Shown here one piece after another: positions 44,674 to 52,386 of a stretch of 64,000 nt of DNA. This stretch comes from Candidatus Peregrinibacteria bacterium. Lineage in GTDB: Bacteria; Patescibacteriota; Gracilibacteria; UBA1369. The first letter of the stretch is position 1, and each line of letters begins with the position of its first letter. Location: the NCBI GenBank assembly GCA_003153355.1, contig PLYH01000002.1, forward strand, positions 4,682 to 68,681. Direction: 5' to 3'. Made by a program: the position numbers and the translations under genes. The notes beneath the pieces were generated by a model. That model did no database searches, was not told the DNA's origin, and was given only the letters and a program-made list of their open reading frames with translations.

Positions 44674-45032
44674 TCAAAAACTTCGCCGTAGGAATCGACA
44701 TCGTTGCGGTCAAAAAATTCAAAGACGCTAAAAGCAGCGATCCGTATTTAAAAAAAATCTTCACGAAAAAAGAACTGGAATACTGCTTTGCCAAAAAAAC
44801 TTTCGCCGAATCCCTCGCAGCCAGATTCGCGGCCAAAGAAGCGGCCATTAAGAGTCTTTCAAAATTCAAAATCATTCCGGACTTTGCGGATATCGAAGTC
44901 GGGCACGACAAAAACCAACGGCCGTACGTCACCATAAAATCCGCAAAAATTCAGAAAATGTTTGCCTTTGACCTAAGCATTTCCCACGAAGACGACTTCG
45001 CGGTTGCGGTGATTTTGACCGAAAAAATTTAG
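44670..45032 (+). CDS. acpS: Holo-[acyl-carrier-protein] synthase (AcpS-type)
   Basis: A 120-residue 4'-phosphopantetheinyl transferase. GIDIVAVKKF holds the Mg-binding Asp; FTKKELEYC and RFAAKEAAIKSL match the second motif (FxxKEA); the end SISHEDDFAVAVIL is the usual third motif. The start is GTG, overlapping the megaprotein stop by 4 bp (GTGA), so the two are translationally coupled. It very probably activates the carrier domain of that protein. The 3' end overlaps the convergent TrxR-like gene by 4 bp. No other ACP gene is visible in the window. Confidence 0.9.
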   Translation: MIKNFAVGIDIVAVKKFKDAKSSDPYLKKIFTKKELEYCFAKKTFAESLAARFAAKEAAIKSLSKFKIIPDFADIEVGHDKNQRPYVTIKSAKIQKMFAFDLSISHEDDFAVAVILTEKI

Positions 45033-45946
45033 GTCTGGTCCTTATATTGCGGAATGCCCTTCAGTTTTTTGATGATGCTCAGGGCGGCATTGCAGCCTTC
45101 TCCCACGCTTTTCGCGATCTGCGGATTGCCGCCGGTGGCAGCGCCCGCGGCCCATATACCCTCCATGTTGGTCTTTCCATCGCGGTCAATCTTCAAAAAC
45201 CCGTCCTGCTGTTCAAGTCCGAGCTTATATGAAAATGTTACGGAGGAAGCCGCCCCCAGGGCTATAAAAATGCCGTCAAAAGGCTCTTCGGTTCCGTCGG
45301 AAAATACGGCTGCTTCAATCTTCGTTTCACCTTTCAAAGCTTTCATGCGGAGATCGCTCACGGTGATATTTTTTTGTTTGATCATTGCATCGAGCTCTTT
45401 GCTCCAGACCGGCGCAGCGCCCTGGGTAAAAATCGTAACCTTATCCGTAAACGTCAGAAGCTCAATGGCTTCCTGAACGGCATGGGAACCGCTGCCGATC
45501 ACACCGATCTTTTTCCCTTTCACAAGCGGCCCGTCGCACGCCACGCAGGTGTGAACGCCATTGCCGAAAAATTTCTGCTCATTCAAAATGCCCGCCTTCA
45601 CCAAAGACTGGCCGGTAGCTATGATCACCGCATCCGCGCTGAATTCCTGCTGCGATTCGGTAACAATTTTAAAAATGCCGCCGTCCTGAACCTGAAGATC
45701 AACAACCTCCTCCTTCAAAACGCGGACTCCATATTTTTTTAAATGTTCCACTCCGTTATCAAGCAGAATTGCGCCCGAAGGCTCATCCGCCGCGCCAAAA
45801 AAATTCCCGATGATTTTGCCGTAATAAAGATCGCTCTTTTCCGGAACGCCGATGACCAGAGTGCTCACGGAGGCGCGGCCCAAAAATAACCCGGACTGAA
45901 GACCCGCCGGCCCGGCCCCGATAATTACGCAAGAAAATTTTTCCAT
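45029..45946 (-). CDS. Thioredoxin-reductase-like flavoprotein
   Basis: A 305-residue FAD/NAD(P) disulfide oxidoreductase. VIIGAGPAGLQSG binds FAD; CVAC in THTCVACDGP is the redox-active CxxC in the position used by thioredoxin reductases; GVIGSGSHAVQEA is the NAD(P)H loop; GIWAAGAATGGNPQIA is the C-terminal FAD motif. GSGSHAVQ differs from the usual GGGxSA, so cofactor preference and partner are uncertain. I start at ATG 45946; the longer frame runs into its promoter. It lies divergent to the RnfD-like/Rieske operon. Confidence 0.85.
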   Translation of the reverse strand: MEKFSCVIIGAGPAGLQSGLFLGRASVSTLVIGVPEKSDLYYGKIIGNFFGAADEPSGAILLDNGVEHLKKYGVRVLKEEVVDLQVQDGGIFKIVTESQQEFSADAVIIATGQSLVKAGILNEQKFFGNGVHTCVACDGPLVKGKKIGVIGSGSHAVQEAIELLTFTDKVTIFTQGAAPVWSKELDAMIKQKNITVSDLRMKALKGETKIEAAVFSDGTEEPFDGIFIALGAASSVTFSYKLGLEQQDGFLKIDRDGKTNMEGIWAAGAATGGNPQIAKSVGEGCNAALSIIKKLKGIPQYKDQT

Positions 45947-45975
45947 AAATATTAAAAAAATATTACGCTTCCGCC

Positions 45976-45981
45976 ATTGTA
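45976..45981 (-). promoter_or_regulatory. Extended -10 promoter of the TrxR-like gene
   Basis: Minus strand TGC-TACAAT, -10 at 45976-45981; start near 45969, leader ~23 nt. Confidence 0.5.
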
Positions 45982-46018
45982 GCACAAGATAAACCGCTCC
46001 CCTTTCATACGCTTGTTA

Positions 46019-46027
46019 TGCTATGCT
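46019..46027 (+). promoter_or_regulatory. Extended -10 promoter of the RnfD-like operon
   Basis: TGC-TATGCT with the -10 at 46022-46027, only 9 nt before ATG 46037. It supports that start over the upstream TTG and implies a nearly leaderless mRNA. Confidence 0.45.
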
Positions 46028-46036
46028 CCCGGAAGT

Positions 46037-46909
46037 ATGGCATTTGCATCGCTTAAACAAAAAATACCGGTTAAATATTTCATGGCGGTTTATCTCGCCG
46101 CGATTTTTATCTATGCTTCGTTCGCATTCAATCCGCAAGCCGGACTCTCAACCTTGGTGAAAGGTTTTATCATCGTCATTCTCTATGCCTGTTTTGATCT
46201 TTTGTGGACATTCATCCGCGATAAAGTCTGGTATTTCCCTTTGTCGTCGTTCATTTCAGGATTTGTCATCGCTATTGTTTCCATCCCGAACCCTCCGCTG
46301 TATGTTCTGATTCTTCTGCCGTTACTGGCGGTTTTTTCCAAACAGCTGCTGCATTTCGGTAAAATGCGCCACGTATTCAACCCGGCTTCGTTCGCCATGG
46401 TCGTCATGAGTTTTTTTCTGCCCGCAGTTTCATGGTGGGGAACGTCATGGGATATCATCGGATTAGTCGTCATTTCGATTTTCGGACTTTTTATTTTATG
46501 GAGACAGGAACGCTGGCACGTCACCATTCCTTTTCTGTTTTCATACACCATCTGCCTGAGTCTTTTTTTACTGCTCACGGGAATAACTTCAGACCAGCTC
46601 CCGAATATTCTCAACGCCGAACTCGTCAACGGGACCGTGCTTTTTTTCTCAACGGTTATGCTGATTGAGCCCCTCACCTCAACCTTTCCCACGCACAAAC
46701 AAAGGACGGTTTACGGAATTTTAGTGGGATTCTTTTCAGTGGCAGTAATGTATATTTTAAAACTCACCGGGTTACCTCATCAGGATCCGCTTGTCGTCGG
46801 TCTGCTTTTAGGAAATCTCACCGCCGGTTTGCTCTTTCTCCCGAACAGAAAAAAGGCTATGATCAAACCACCAATGACCGCAACAAATAACAATGAACTC
46901 CATGGCTGA
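46037..46909 (+). CDS. RnfD/NqrB-like membrane protein
   Basis: A 290-residue protein with about nine hydrophobic helices. HVFNPASFAMVVMSF and LIEPLTSTFPTHKQRTVYGILVGF correspond to the FNPAA and DPxTSPxTxxGxxxYG blocks of the RnfD/NqrB family, which carry electrons across membranes in Rnf/Nqr complexes. The SGAT motif for covalent FMN is not visible, and no other Rnf subunits are nearby, so this is a stand-alone relative. It heads a tight operon with Rieske, cupredoxin, MscL, M23 and OYE genes, and is divergent from a flavoprotein. Electron-transfer function is inference. Confidence 0.75.
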   Translation: MAFASLKQKIPVKYFMAVYLAAIFIYASFAFNPQAGLSTLVKGFIIVILYACFDLLWTFIRDKVWYFPLSSFISGFVIAIVSIPNPPLYVLILLPLLAVFSKQLLHFGKMRHVFNPASFAMVVMSFFLPAVSWWGTSWDIIGLVVISIFGLFILWRQERWHVTIPFLFSYTICLSLFLLLTGITSDQLPNILNAELVNGTVLFFSTVMLIEPLTSTFPTHKQRTVYGILVGFFSVAVMYILKLTGLPHQDPLVVGLLLGNLTAGLLFLPNRKKAMIKPPMTATNNNELHG

Positions 46910-47186
46910 CACCAGTGACGTTCCTCAAAACAAAGGAAAAATCATCACGGTCGACGGGAACAACGTAGCGGTTTTTAACGACAAAGGAACATTCAAAGCT
47001 TTCTCCACGAGCTGCACCCATTTGGGCTGCGACATCGAATGGAACGATACTGAAAACACCTGGGATTGCCCCTGTCACGGCTCAAAATTCAACCCTGACG
47101 GCAGCGTAAAAAACGGCCCCGCCCAACGGGCTCTGGATCCGATCGCCATCAAAATCGAAAACAACCAAATAACCTTAAACCTTTAA
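46893..47186 (+). CDS. Rieske [2Fe-2S] ferredoxin-like protein
   Basis: A 97-residue single-domain Rieske protein. CTHLGCD and CPCHGS provide the two Cys and two His that bind the 2Fe-2S cluster; FNPDGSVKNGPAQRALDP completes the fold. No signal peptide or membrane segment, so it is cytoplasmic and resembles Rieske-type ferredoxins. The first ATG overlaps the RnfD-like gene by 17 bp; a second ATG at 46902 is also possible. Likely an electron carrier between the flavoprotein or OYE and the membrane protein, by context only. Confidence 0.9.
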   Translation: MNSMADTSDVPQNKGKIITVDGNNVAVFNDKGTFKAFSTSCTHLGCDIEWNDTENTWDCPCHGSKFNPDGSVKNGPAQRALDPIAIKIENNQITLNL

Positions 47187-47196
47187 ACCGAAACGT

Positions 47197-47889
47197 ATGC
47201 GGACATCACTCAAAACCATCACGGCAGTATTCGCCGTATCAATGCTTCTTGCAGGCTGCACTCAGCAGACTCCTGAACAAACGGCAACACAGCAGTCGCA
47301 AACTCCCACTCCAACAACAGCAAACCAGCAAATGGGACTTACTATTTCATCTCAGGAAACAACTTCCTCTGAGCAGACCGGCGCAGCCGTGACAGTAAGA
47401 CCGCCGACATCCGATAACATCGTCGCATGTCCCGCAAACGAATATTCTTGTACGTGCGCCACCGGCAACTATTGTCTGGCAAGGGGTGCTATGTGCATAA
47501 GCCCGACTTCAGCATGTCCTGCGACATTATCAGCTCCATCACCAGCACCAACGCCAAGACCTGCCCCTACTCCAAGTCCGACACCAGCACCGCAGCCAAA
47601 ACCGGCACCCGCTCCTACACCAGCCCCTGCTCCAAAAACGACCCATGAATTCGTCTCAATTTCCAGCTTTAGCTTTACGCCGGCAAACATCAGCGTAGCG
47701 GCCGGAGCAACCGTCACATGGACAAACCAGGATCCGATTCCTCACACTGTTACTTCTGATTCCGGAGCATTCGGTTCCGGAAATTTATCTCAAAATCAAA
47801 GCTACAGCTTCACCTTTTCAAAGGCAGGAACGTTCAGCTATCACTGCGCAATCCATCCAATGATGAAAGGAACGGTTACCGTAAAATAA
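47197..47889 (+). CDS. Cupredoxin (plastocyanin-like) lipoprotein
   Basis: A 230-residue exported blue-copper protein. The signal peptide ends in lipobox LAGC. Residues ~70-108 hold six cysteines (CPANEYSCTCATGNYC, then two more). A low-complexity Ala-Pro-Thr linker (~110-147) is followed by a cupredoxin domain (~150-230). Type-1 copper ligands are visible: His in PHTVTSD, then Cys, His and Met in YHCAIHPMM. It would accept and donate single electrons outside the membrane. Two nt upstream of mscL, in the redox operon. Confidence 0.9.
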   Translation: MRTSLKTITAVFAVSMLLAGCTQQTPEQTATQQSQTPTPTTANQQMGLTISSQETTSSEQTGAAVTVRPPTSDNIVACPANEYSCTCATGNYCLARGAMCISPTSACPATLSAPSPAPTPRPAPTPSPTPAPQPKPAPAPTPAPAPKTTHEFVSISSFSFTPANISVAAGATVTWTNQDPIPHTVTSDSGAFGSGNLSQNQSYSFTFSKAGTFSYHCAIHPMMKGTVTVK

Positions 47890-47890
47890 T

Positions 47891-48337
47891 ATGAAAAAAT
47901 TTCTTGATGAGTTCAAAAAATTCGCAGCAAAAGGCAACGTCATAGATATGGCTGTCGGTATCATGCTGGGCACCGCCTTCAACCAGATCGTACAGTCGCT
48001 CGTGAACGACCTGATTATGCCGCCGCTGGGTTTAATCATCGGCGGCATTAAATTTTCAGATTTCAAATTTGTACTTAAGGGTGCGGTCATTAACTCTTCC
48101 GGACAAACCGTCTCCGACGCGGTAACCATGAATTACGGGAATTTTATCCAGATTTTCATCAATTTCGTCATCATCGCGTTTTCTCTTTTTATGGCGATCA
48201 AATTTATCAACGTCATGAAGGAACGAGCATTAAAAAAAGCTAAAAAAGAAGAGGACGCGCCGACTCCGGCAGAAAGCAGAGAGGCCCTCCTGTTAACGGA
48301 AATAAGGGATCTCCTCAAACAAAAAAAGAGAAACTAA
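47891..48337 (+). CDS. mscL: Large-conductance mechanosensitive channel
   Basis: A 148-residue channel that opens under membrane tension during hypo-osmotic shock. FKKFAAKGNVIDMAVGIMLGTAFNQIVQSLVNDLIMPPLGLI is a typical TM1 (given here in parts: GNVIDMAVG, VNDLIMPP), followed by a periplasmic-type loop, TM2 (FIQIFINFVIIAFSLFM) and a charged C-terminal helix (TEIRDLLKQK). Length is normal. It starts 1 nt after the cupredoxin stop and precedes an M23 peptidase gene, an envelope-related grouping. Confidence 0.94.
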   Translation: MKKFLDEFKKFAAKGNVIDMAVGIMLGTAFNQIVQSLVNDLIMPPLGLIIGGIKFSDFKFVLKGAVINSSGQTVSDAVTMNYGNFIQIFINFVIIAFSLFMAIKFINVMKERALKKAKKEEDAPTPAESREALLLTEIRDLLKQKKRN

Positions 48338-48346
48338 TCATCTCGT

Positions 48347-49063
48347 ATGAAAAAAATCTTCTTCGCACTTTTCACTTCAGTACTGATGATCGGAGGCTGC
48401 ATGAACAGCCAGACGCAGATTTCCGATAATGTTGCTGTATCTTCTGCGAGTCAGCAAAATGCACAAAACGCTGCCTTGACCGTGACTTCCCGGCAAACAC
48501 CCGGCCAGACCGCGCCGTCACAGCAACAGGCAGATCCGCCTCAAAAAACTCCTGCAACAAACGCACAACTGGCGGAACCCATCAGCAATGCCCTCAGCAG
48601 AATCACCAAAAAAACCTTCGGCCTCAAGGTTTCTCCCGGACATTCGCCGGTTTCTCCAGAAAAATTTTCCGGATACCATACGGGCGTAGATTTTGAAACG
48701 ACTCCGGACGAACAAAACATCGATGTTCCCATCTACGCCGCATGCGACGGCAAACTACTCATGAAAAAAATCGCCACCGGTTACGGCGGAGTCGCGGTGC
48801 AGTCATGCACTTTGAATGGCGCAGCAGTAACGATCATTTACGGTCATCTCAAATATACGAGCATCATTCCGTCCGTAGGACAAGCGCTTACTGCCGGCGA
48901 AAAAATCGCGGTGTTGGGAAAAGGCTACAGCTCGGAAACCTCCGGTGAACGCAAACATCTGCACTTCGGCGTGCACAAAGGCACGGGCATCAACATCCTC
49001 GGTTACGTCCAGGTTGCATCGCAACTCGGCAACTGGCTCGACGGAAGCAAATATATGCAATAA
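48347..49063 (+). CDS. M23 (LytM-type) peptidase lipoprotein
   Basis: A 238-residue exported protein with lipobox IGGC. After a Gln/Pro/Thr-rich linker (~20-75), the M23 domain shows YHTGVDF (HxxxD zinc ligands) and HLHFGVH, the HxH site. These are the residues of active LytM/lysostaphin-like endopeptidases that cut peptide cross-links in peptidoglycan, so it is probably active. A YAACDGKLL strand and VLGKGYSSETSGERKHLHF are typical of the family. Nine-nt gap to the OYE gene. Confidence 0.9.
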   Translation: MKKIFFALFTSVLMIGGCMNSQTQISDNVAVSSASQQNAQNAALTVTSRQTPGQTAPSQQQADPPQKTPATNAQLAEPISNALSRITKKTFGLKVSPGHSPVSPEKFSGYHTGVDFETTPDEQNIDVPIYAACDGKLLMKKIATGYGGVAVQSCTLNGAAVTIIYGHLKYTSIIPSVGQALTAGEKIAVLGKGYSSETSGERKHLHFGVHKGTGINILGYVQVASQLGNWLDGSKYMQ

Positions 49064-49072
49064 ATACGATCA

Positions 49073-50434
49073 ATGAGCGATCAGATGAACAAGTCAAAAA
49101 TCAATCCTAAAGACATTTTATTCGAGCCGCTTCGTTTCCGGAATCTCACGGTAAAAAACCGCCTGATGCGATCGAATATCTCGGGACGCATTGATAATTA
49201 TAACGGCTCAGGGTCCGAAGCCAGAATTTGCTGGGAAGAAAAATTCGCGCGCGGCGGAGCAGGTGTATTGATTTCATCACATGTTCCGATCAATGTCCGC
49301 GGCCGGATCCTTCCAAATTATGCGATGATCGATACCGACGAGCGCATCCCTTTTTGGCGCGAACTTGGAAAACGCATCCATCAATATGACTGTAAATATA
49401 TTCTGCAGATCTCACATTCAGGCCGTCAGCAGGACATGGGCGGCATCGAAAATCAGGGGAAAATCGCGCTTTCTTCAACGAGCAAATCCGACTCTTTTCA
49501 CGGATTCCGATGCAAAGCCATGAGCCGTAAAGAAATCAGGGAAGTTATCAAACAATTTGCGCAGGCGGCCCGTCGCGTGAAAGCTGCCGGACTTGATGGC
49601 ATCGAATTGCATTCCGCAAACGGTTATCTTTTTACCCAATTTTTAAGTTCAGCGATTAATGACCGGAAAGATGAATACGGCGGCAATCTTAAAAACCGGG
49701 CGCGTTTCCTGCTTGAAGTCGTAGCGGCTGTCCGCAAAGAGGTTGGAAACAACTTTCATCTTCAGGCAAAAATCAGCGCAGTTGATTATAGTAACGATCT
49801 TTTTTTCTGGGAGAAAAAAGGCACGACGCTGGAAGAATCGATCCAGGTCTGTAAGTGGCTCGAACAATCCGGGGTCGACGCCCTCCATATTTCAACCGGA
49901 AACAGTTTCGGCCACCCCAAAAATCCCGGCGGCGATTTTCCTATGTATGAAGCCGCAAATAACTACGGAGTTATGCTGCCGAGCGGAATTCATACCAGCA
50001 GGAACATGCATTTTTTCCGCAATCCGTGGCTGCAGCCTCTTTTCAAATTTTTATGGTCCAGAAACAAGCCCCAGCCGATCGAAGGTTTCATTCTCCCGCA
50101 TGCCAAAGCGATTAAAAAGCAGGTTCATATTCCCGTTATCTGCACGGGCGGTTTTCAAACGGCATCGGTGATCCGGAAAGCTATTGAGGACGGATCTTGC
50201 GATGCGGTTTCAATGGCAAGAACGCTTCTTGCGAATCCCGATCTTCCAAATATGTTTAAACGCGGAAATAATAAAGCGCCAAAACCTTGTACATACTGCA
50301 ACAAGTGTCTGATCAATGTTCTGCAGCATCCTTTGGGCTGCTACGACGTCTCACGCTTTAACGGCGACGAAAAAAAGATGATGAAAGAAGTAATGGCATT
50401 TTATGATGAAGCGGAAAAAAGATCTTTCAAATAA
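49073..50434 (+). CDS. Old-yellow-enzyme family flavin oxidoreductase with Fe-S cluster
   Basis: A 453-residue FMN-dependent oxidoreductase. FEPLRFRNLTVKNRLMRS opens the TIM barrel; QISHSGRQQ, LDGIELHSANGYLFTQFLS and NDRKDEYGG are diagnostic of the OYE family. The C-terminal CTYCNKC with a later Cys (LGCYD) forms a 4Fe-4S site as in the 2,4-dienoyl-CoA reductase-like subgroup, but the FAD/NAD domains of those ~670-residue enzymes are missing. It must receive electrons from another protein, perhaps the Rieske or flavoprotein encoded nearby. Substrate unknown. Confidence 0.88.
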   Translation: MSDQMNKSKINPKDILFEPLRFRNLTVKNRLMRSNISGRIDNYNGSGSEARICWEEKFARGGAGVLISSHVPINVRGRILPNYAMIDTDERIPFWRELGKRIHQYDCKYILQISHSGRQQDMGGIENQGKIALSSTSKSDSFHGFRCKAMSRKEIREVIKQFAQAARRVKAAGLDGIELHSANGYLFTQFLSSAINDRKDEYGGNLKNRARFLLEVVAAVRKEVGNNFHLQAKISAVDYSNDLFFWEKKGTTLEESIQVCKWLEQSGVDALHISTGNSFGHPKNPGGDFPMYEAANNYGVMLPSGIHTSRNMHFFRNPWLQPLFKFLWSRNKPQPIEGFILPHAKAIKKQVHIPVICTGGFQTASVIRKAIEDGSCDAVSMARTLLANPDLPNMFKRGNNKAPKPCTYCNKCLINVLQHPLGCYDVSRFNGDEKKMMKEVMAFYDEAEKRSFK

Positions 50435-50445
50435 TATATCCGTTG

Positions 50446-51027
50446 TTACGGATGAAATTTTTCGCCCTTCGAAAGCATTTCCAGAATCATTTTCATGCGC
50501 TTCTGACGAGTCTCGGGTTTTTTAGCGGTTTGAAGTCTGTACACAATGGCATAAATATTCGCCTTGTTGAGTGTCCCGAAAAACATTTTCGCCTTTTTAT
50601 TTTTATCGAGTTCCTGCAAAAAATCTTCAGGAACCGACGCGTTGCTTTGAGAATGGTACGCGCGTTCCCAGCGGCCGTCCTGCTTTGCAGCCTCAATCTG
50701 CAGCAGACCGGCCGGTTTCATTTTTCCCTCTTTGATGAGCCGTTCCACATGCTGCGTATTGATTTTTGACCATCCGCTTTTGGAACGGCGCGGCGTAAAT
50801 TTTTGCAACCACGAATGTCCATCATAAGTATTTTTCTGACCGTCAATCCAACCGTAACAAAGGGCGACATCCAAAGCTTCAGCGTAATTCACTGATTTTT
50901 GTCCCGAACCTTTCTTGAAAATCTGCAGCCAAATCGCATTGGATTTCCCATGATTTTTGGCGAGCCACGCTTCCCATTTTTTTGAGGACTCAAAAGGTAT
51001 GACCGGAATATTCTTTTCTAAGTTCAT
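50446..51027 (-). CDS. YdeI/OmpD-associated family protein
   Basis: A 193-residue soluble protein. IPFESSKKWEAWLAKNH, AIWLQIFKKGSG, ALCYGWIDGQKN and FTPRRSKSGWSKIN are recognisable from the YdeI/OmpD-associated (bacteriocin-protection-like) family, whose biochemical role is unclear. The frame extends 15 codons upstream, but a TGA-TATAAT element lies inside that extension; ATG 51027 follows the -10 by 7 nt, so the mRNA is probably leaderless. It converges with the OYE gene with an 11-bp gap. Confidence 0.8.
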   Translation of the reverse strand: MNLEKNIPVIPFESSKKWEAWLAKNHGKSNAIWLQIFKKGSGQKSVNYAEALDVALCYGWIDGQKNTYDGHSWLQKFTPRRSKSGWSKINTQHVERLIKEGKMKPAGLLQIEAAKQDGRWERAYHSQSNASVPEDFLQELDKNKKAKMFFGTLNKANIYAIVYRLQTAKKPETRQKRMKMILEMLSKGEKFHP

Positions 51028-51034
51028 ATTCCAG

Positions 51035-51043
51035 ATTATATCA
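51035..51043 (-). promoter_or_regulatory. Extended -10 giving a leaderless YdeI-family mRNA
   Basis: Minus strand TGA-TATAAT, -10 at 51035-51040, ending 7 nt before ATG 51027. Confidence 0.6.
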
Positions 51044-51058
51044 GAAGCGCCGCGACCC

Positions 51059-51087
51059 TTGCCACAAAGCACAAAATAACGTATAAT
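51059..51087 (+). promoter_or_regulatory. Promoter of the gene at 51121
   Basis: TTGCCA (51059-51064), 17-bp spacer, TATAAT (51082-51087). It diverges from the YdeI-family promoter 20 bp away. Confidence 0.65.
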
Positions 51088-51120
51088 TATATTCTATCAA
51101 TAAACTTTTACCCTCAAAAT

Positions 51121-51603
51121 ATGAATACTCCAGGCTCCCCGGAATCCGAAAATTCTCATCTGGCTCAGAATCTCCTGCTGAAATTAAAAACCCAAACGGC
51201 AAATATCGCCGGAGCCGTGAAAGGGTTACTTGAAAGAGGCATTGAAGATGAAGCGGACAAAAAAGTCCTTGAGGAAGCAATGTCATTTATTGAAAACCCC
51301 ACGGACAAACTTTCAGAAATCATGGAGCATGCTAGCAGAGTAGGAATGGTGAACAGCGGATATGAGATGCAGGGAATGGACGTTCCGGCAGAAATTGATA
51401 ATATGCACCACTATATTCTGGCGCTTCAAGGTCTGAACCGGTTGAATTATATAGAAGAAGAGCTCGAAAAAGGTGCCCCTTCCGATGCTCAAAATATTCA
51501 GGAAGCCATGGCCTGGGCAGCATCCGCGGCCGACAATCTTTCAAGAGGCTACAAAGACAACACCCTGCTTGATGCGGTGACTGAACTGAAGGGAAGACTC
51601 TAG
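51121..51603 (+). CDS. Hypothetical helical protein
   Basis: A 160-residue soluble, all-helical, acidic protein, not recognised. Segments such as LLLKLKTQTANIAGAVKGLLERGI, KKVLEEAMSFIENPTDKLSEIMEHA (here in parts) and a final AVTELKGRL suggest a helical bundle. No cysteines, signal peptide or catalytic motif. A good sigma-70 promoter supports it as a real gene. It ends 1 nt from the convergent GIY-YIG gene. Confidence 0.65.
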   Translation: MNTPGSPESENSHLAQNLLLKLKTQTANIAGAVKGLLERGIEDEADKKVLEEAMSFIENPTDKLSEIMEHASRVGMVNSGYEMQGMDVPAEIDNMHHYILALQGLNRLNYIEEELEKGAPSDAQNIQEAMAWAASAADNLSRGYKDNTLLDAVTELKGRL

Positions 51604-51604
51604 T

Positions 51605-51850
51605 TCAGCCATCAATAAGCTCAATTTTCTCGCTTCGCTTCAATTGTTTGAGTGCATATTCGCGCTGCATGGCTTTTTTGTGCGTACGATGCTTTTCCGT
51701 GTAGACCAGCTTCACCGGCCTGCGCGCGCGCGTATAACGCGCACCGGACTTTAGATGATTGTGTGCGTGCAGTCTTTTTTCAAGATCGTTCGTTGAACCC
51801 GTATAAAGAGTGCCGTCGCTGCACCTGAGGATGTAAACAAAATAAGCCAT
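51605..51850 (-). CDS. GIY-YIG domain protein (UPF0213-like)
   Basis: An 81-residue single-domain GIY-YIG nuclease-fold protein. FVYILRCSDGTLYTGSTND holds the signature YVY...YTG pair, KRLHAHN the catalytic Arg, and QREYALKQLKR the Glu. Small stand-alone members of this type are common in bacteria; their cellular role is mostly unknown. TATATT ends 6 nt before the ATG, suggesting a leaderless mRNA. Confidence 0.88.
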   Translation of the reverse strand: MAYFVYILRCSDGTLYTGSTNDLEKRLHAHNHLKSGARYTRARRPVKLVYTEKHRTHKKAMQREYALKQLKRSEKIELIDG

Positions 51851-51856
51851 CGAAAG

Positions 51857-51862
51857 AATATA
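51857..51862 (-). promoter_or_regulatory. -10 box of the GIY-YIG gene, leaderless spacing
   Basis: TATATT on the minus strand, exactly 6 nt before ATG 51850. A weak -35 (TTCGCC) lies 17 bp upstream. Confidence 0.45.
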
Positions 51863-51901
51863 ACCACAGTTCCGCCCATGGCGAAAGCCGCCTCTCTATT
51901 T

Positions 51902-52054
51902 TTATACAGAGAGCGCTTCCAGATGTGAATCATTCCGATCCTCCCAGTAGATGAACTGAACTCCGCATTCCAGGCATTGAGCCTGAATGCTCGTCCAGTC
52001 CTCGGTCTGAGGGTACTCTCGGGGCATGAACACACCGTGTAAACAGTGATTCAT
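51902..52054 (-). CDS. Small Cys-containing hypothetical protein (50 aa)
   Basis: A short reading frame: starts MNHCLHGVFMPREYP, middle AQCLECGVQFIYWED, ends HLEALSV and a TAA stop. It has Cys-x-x-Cys and an N-terminal HCLH, which could make one zinc site. Supporting it as a gene: an extended -10 (TGA-TACAAT) ends exactly 6 nt before the ATG, the same geometry as neighbouring genes; aromatic-rich composition is protein-like. Family not recognised. A small stem (CTCTCT/AGAGAG, 51892-51913) surrounds the stop. Confidence 0.55.
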   Translation of the reverse strand: MNHCLHGVFMPREYPQTEDWTSIQAQCLECGVQFIYWEDRNDSHLEALSV

Positions 52055-52060
52055 GTCTGT

Positions 52061-52069
52061 ATTGTATCA
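52061..52069 (-). promoter_or_regulatory. Extended -10 giving a leaderless mRNA for the 50-aa gene
   Basis: Minus strand TGA-TACAAT, -10 at 52061-52066; six nt separate it from ATG 52054. Confidence 0.5.
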
Positions 52070-52109
52070 AAAACAACTGCGATTGGCTAGTCCAAGCTCA
52101 ATCCAAAAT

Positions 52110-52379
52110 TCACTCCATGAGGCCCTGGATTTGTTGACGCACTGATTCGCCGACAAGATCTGAAGCCGCAATGACGGTAATATCCGGGGCTTCTTCACTA
52201 TGGCCTCTGACTTTTATCTCACCCGTAAAAACAATGGATTTCAAAGTGGGCGAAGTATCATCAGGGTCATCTGTTCGCGTTGATGCTTCAATAAAAGGCT
52301 GCATTTGGGCGCGGTCAAAAACAAGTGTCACCTGGGAATCATCGCAATCCGGTTCTATTTCGATATTCGTTTCAGACAT
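52110..52379 (-). CDS. Hypothetical acidic protein (89 aa)
   Basis: Starts MSETNIEIEPDCDD at ATG 52379; the longer frame to 52412 runs through the promoter. The protein is strongly acidic, beta-rich in the middle (LKSIVFTGEIKVRG) with a C-terminal helix (LVGESVRQQIQGLM). No family recognised and no signal peptide. TAGAAT ends 7 nt before the ATG. Confidence 0.55.
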   Translation of the reverse strand: MSETNIEIEPDCDDSQVTLVFDRAQMQPFIEASTRTDDPDDTSPTLKSIVFTGEIKVRGHSEEAPDITVIAASDLVGESVRQQIQGLME

Positions 52380-52386
52380 AGCAGAG

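Noticed and set aside
47469-47717. Gly/Ala/Val repeat open frame on the minus strand
   Set aside because: It mirrors the Ala-Pro-Thr linker of the cupredoxin lipoprotein; the repetition comes from that low-complexity stretch.
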